From Merluccius polli (taxonomy: Eukaryota; Chordata; Actinopteri; Gadiformes; Merlucciidae): a DNA stretch of 64,000 nucleotides. The stretch is taken from positions 46,001-110,000 of the forward strand of contig JAOPHQ010002892.1 in assembly GCA_030340625.1 (NCBI GenBank). Reading direction: 5' to 3'. The position numbers and the translations under genes were made by a program. The notes beneath the pieces are model-generated. The model did no database searches. It saw only the letters and a list, made by a program, of their open reading frames with translations, and had not been told where the DNA came from. Position 1 is the first letter of the stretch, and every line of letters begins with the position of its first letter. Below, in pieces: positions 62,327 through 64,000 of the stretch.

Positions 62327-62426
62327 GGGGGGGCCATAATATCCAACACGTACTCATCCCAACTCGTAATATACCGACAATTTGTCATCACGCCCCTAGA
62401 CATCTGATATGACGCAAAAGGTTCCC

Positions 62427-62746
62427 TCCCGCGTCTGTGTGAAACTATCTGGGTTCTCATAAACCCGTTCGCGGTGGTAAGAGACGAGCAGAGTCTACAG
62501 CGTCCGCTCGCAGAGCAGAGTCTACAGCGTCCGCAGTCTACTGTGAAACAATTCACTCCAAAAAGGGTTTAGGTTATGGTTAGGGTTATGGTTAGGTTAG
62601 GGTAATCTATCACCGTGACCGGGTTATTATTGGAGTGAACGGACGCTGTAGACTCTGCTCTGCAAGCGGACGCTGTAGACTCTGCTCGTCTCTTACCACC
62701 GCGAACGGGTTTATGAGAACCCAGATCGTTTCACACAGACGCGGGA
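62427..62746. repeat. 107-bp-arm inverted repeat around a telomere-like loop
   Basis: The arms 62427-62533 and 62640-62746 are nearly perfect reverse complements. Each arm carries an internal direct duplication of AGAGTCTACAGCGTCCG. The loop holds TTAGGG/TTAGGTTA-type words. Confidence 0.9.
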
Positions 62747-63515
62747 CGATCCATCAGGACAAATTGGACCTCTTAACTAAGAAGTCAGTGTGTACAGTTC
62801 ATTTCTTTTACACAGAGACGCAAACAGGTGTTTGGTGCTTTTATCTGAATTGCCCAACAATATCTATAGTCTGCTAGTAGTACTATAGTTGCTGGCAGAA
62901 TAGACGTCAGTATAGCATCCTGTTTCTTTTAGTCAATTCTTATTTTAGCCTAATATGTTGTAAAATACCTTCAAATGTGATTGACAGATAGGCCTTCTTT
63001 TGTATTTACATGCTTTTGTTTAGATTTTGTTAGTTTGAACTGGTGATGCCCACCAATATGTGAAATCAGTTTGCCATGTTCAGAATAGAGGTGCAAGCTG
63101 CACTCCAGTATGCCACCCTGTATTGTGTGATGTGTTTGAGAGTTGAATTGTGCATAGTACATTTGCTGCATGTAGGTGCCAATACAGTGATGCAATTGAT
63201 TAATCTTTAAGTTCTTGTGTTTTTTTCATAAGATAGTGAACACACACACAACATCAATTAGGTGGAAGCTGCCACTGTTGGCTAGTGCTTAAACACTGAA
63301 TTTAACTACTGTGTCATTATGGCATAAATAGTCAAAAAGTAGCCAAAATCAGTAAAAGTATCGCAATGTATTTCTAATACAAGAACGGCAAATTGGCATG
63401 TCACCTTTTACACAAGAAAATGATTCAATAAACAAATAAATAAATAAATATGCCGCGAGTTTAACCCCCCCAATGGCAGACCCAAAGTTACGCCCTTGCC
63501 TTGTGGTCATGAGCA

Positions 63516-63805
63516 TGGACGTTGTTAGACCTGGGCATTCGGGGCTATAGCCCCGGATCTTTTGGGAATAGCCCCGGATCTCTGTGCCGTGAAATAAAAC
63601 ATACCCCCCCCACGTCGGTCGTCGGTCCGGGGTGTGTTACGATCACGCACCCCCCCACGCCGCGTCGGTCGTTGGTCCAGGGTGTGTTACGATCGCGCAC
63701 CCCCCCGCCCCCCGTCAGAGAAAATTGCTAGGGCCGAATTTGGTTCCCAGTCCAACCCTGGTCTGGGCTACAGCCCCGGATTATTTCAATTGCTAGCAAC
63801 GTCCA
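63516..63805. mobile_element. 290-bp MITE with 12-bp flanking duplication
   Basis: The ends TGGACGTTGTTAG and CTAGCAACGTCCA are inverted repeats with one mismatch. The 12-mer TGGTCATGAGCA flanks both sides (63504-63515 and 63806-63817). The interior has GGGGCTATAGCCCCGG palindromes and two copies of a C-rich word (near 63603-63660 and 63660-63710). Confidence 0.7.
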
Positions 63806-63815
63806 TGGTCATGAG

Positions 63816-63934
63816 CAGGGGCGATTCTAGGGTCAGAGCTTTAGGGGTGCTGAGCACCCAATGAGCCCCACTGCCACCACCCACCCTTTTTTCACACAAA
63901 AACAAAAAATATGTCTATTGAAAAATAACTTTAT

Positions 63935-64000
<66 letters not shown>
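63816..64000. mobile_element. transposon end (hAT-like) followed by (CA)n, copy 2, cut by the window edge
   Basis: Begins CAGGGGCGATTCTAGGG and matches 53847-54024. The CA run reaches the end of the window. Confidence 0.55.

Larger units (their letters stand above)
61739..63498. mobile_element. hAT-like non-autonomous element
   Basis: The left end CAGGCGCGTAATTTGCGGG and right end (reverse complement CAAGGGCGTAACTTTGGG) form imperfect inverted repeats, each with a nearby GGGGGGGTTA word. The flanking 8-mers ACCTGTGG and CCTTGTGG agree at six positions. The interior holds two strong inverted repeats but no transposase frame. Confidence 0.6.

Overview
The window is vertebrate nuclear DNA, most likely from a teleost fish. 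All genes are intron-split, the proteins are clear vertebrate orthologues, and the DNA between them is packed with microsatellites, tRNA-like SINE fragments and short hAT and Harbinger elements. The very high density of CA/GT and CT/GA repeats resembles codfishes (Gadiformes), but that is only an inference.

Layout. 1-6,076 (minus): muscle nicotinic acetylcholine receptor subunit, best match gamma (chrng), running off the left edge before its last exons. 8,942-16,643 (minus): prss56, a secreted trypsin-like protease linked to eye size, complete in 14 coding exons. 16.6-29.3 kb: gene-poor, holding a 0.7 kb GT tract, poly-G and poly-C runs, a Harbinger element carrying a decamer minisatellite, and a roughly 193-bp satellite built around CCCTAA telomere-like words. 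29,283-42,942 (plus): vwa5b2, 21 coding exons. 44,303-48,640 (minus): alg3, the ER mannosyltransferase, convergent with vwa5b2. 50,098-52,390 (plus): a mul1-like mitochondrial E3 ligase, head-to-head with alg3. 52.4-64 kb: no host gene recognised; repeats, hAT elements, an ACGTAA-rich satellite and a decayed retrovirus-like element.

The genes do not form a pathway. chrng-prss56 corresponds to a human 2q37 neighbourhood and vwa5b2-alg3 to human 3q27, so the window joins two blocks that are separate in mammals. vwa5b next to mul1 recalls the human 1p36 pair VWA5B1-MUL1.

The most unusual observation is at mul1. A minisatellite whose unit contains the exon-5 splice acceptor and the first bases of exon 5 lies in intron 4 directly before that exon. 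A second, expanded copy of about 20 units sits just upstream of the start codon, bracketed by a 31-bp duplication. prss56 shows a comparable event: the 3' end of one coding exon with its donor site is present in two extra copies within the following intron. Other notable items are two perfect GTCACGTGAC palindromes in the alg3/mul1 promoter, a GC-AG intron in alg3, a perfect 60-bp palindrome, and a hAT element with an intact 8-bp target duplication. Exon coordinates were read by eye from splice signals and frame continuity. No alignment or database search was run.
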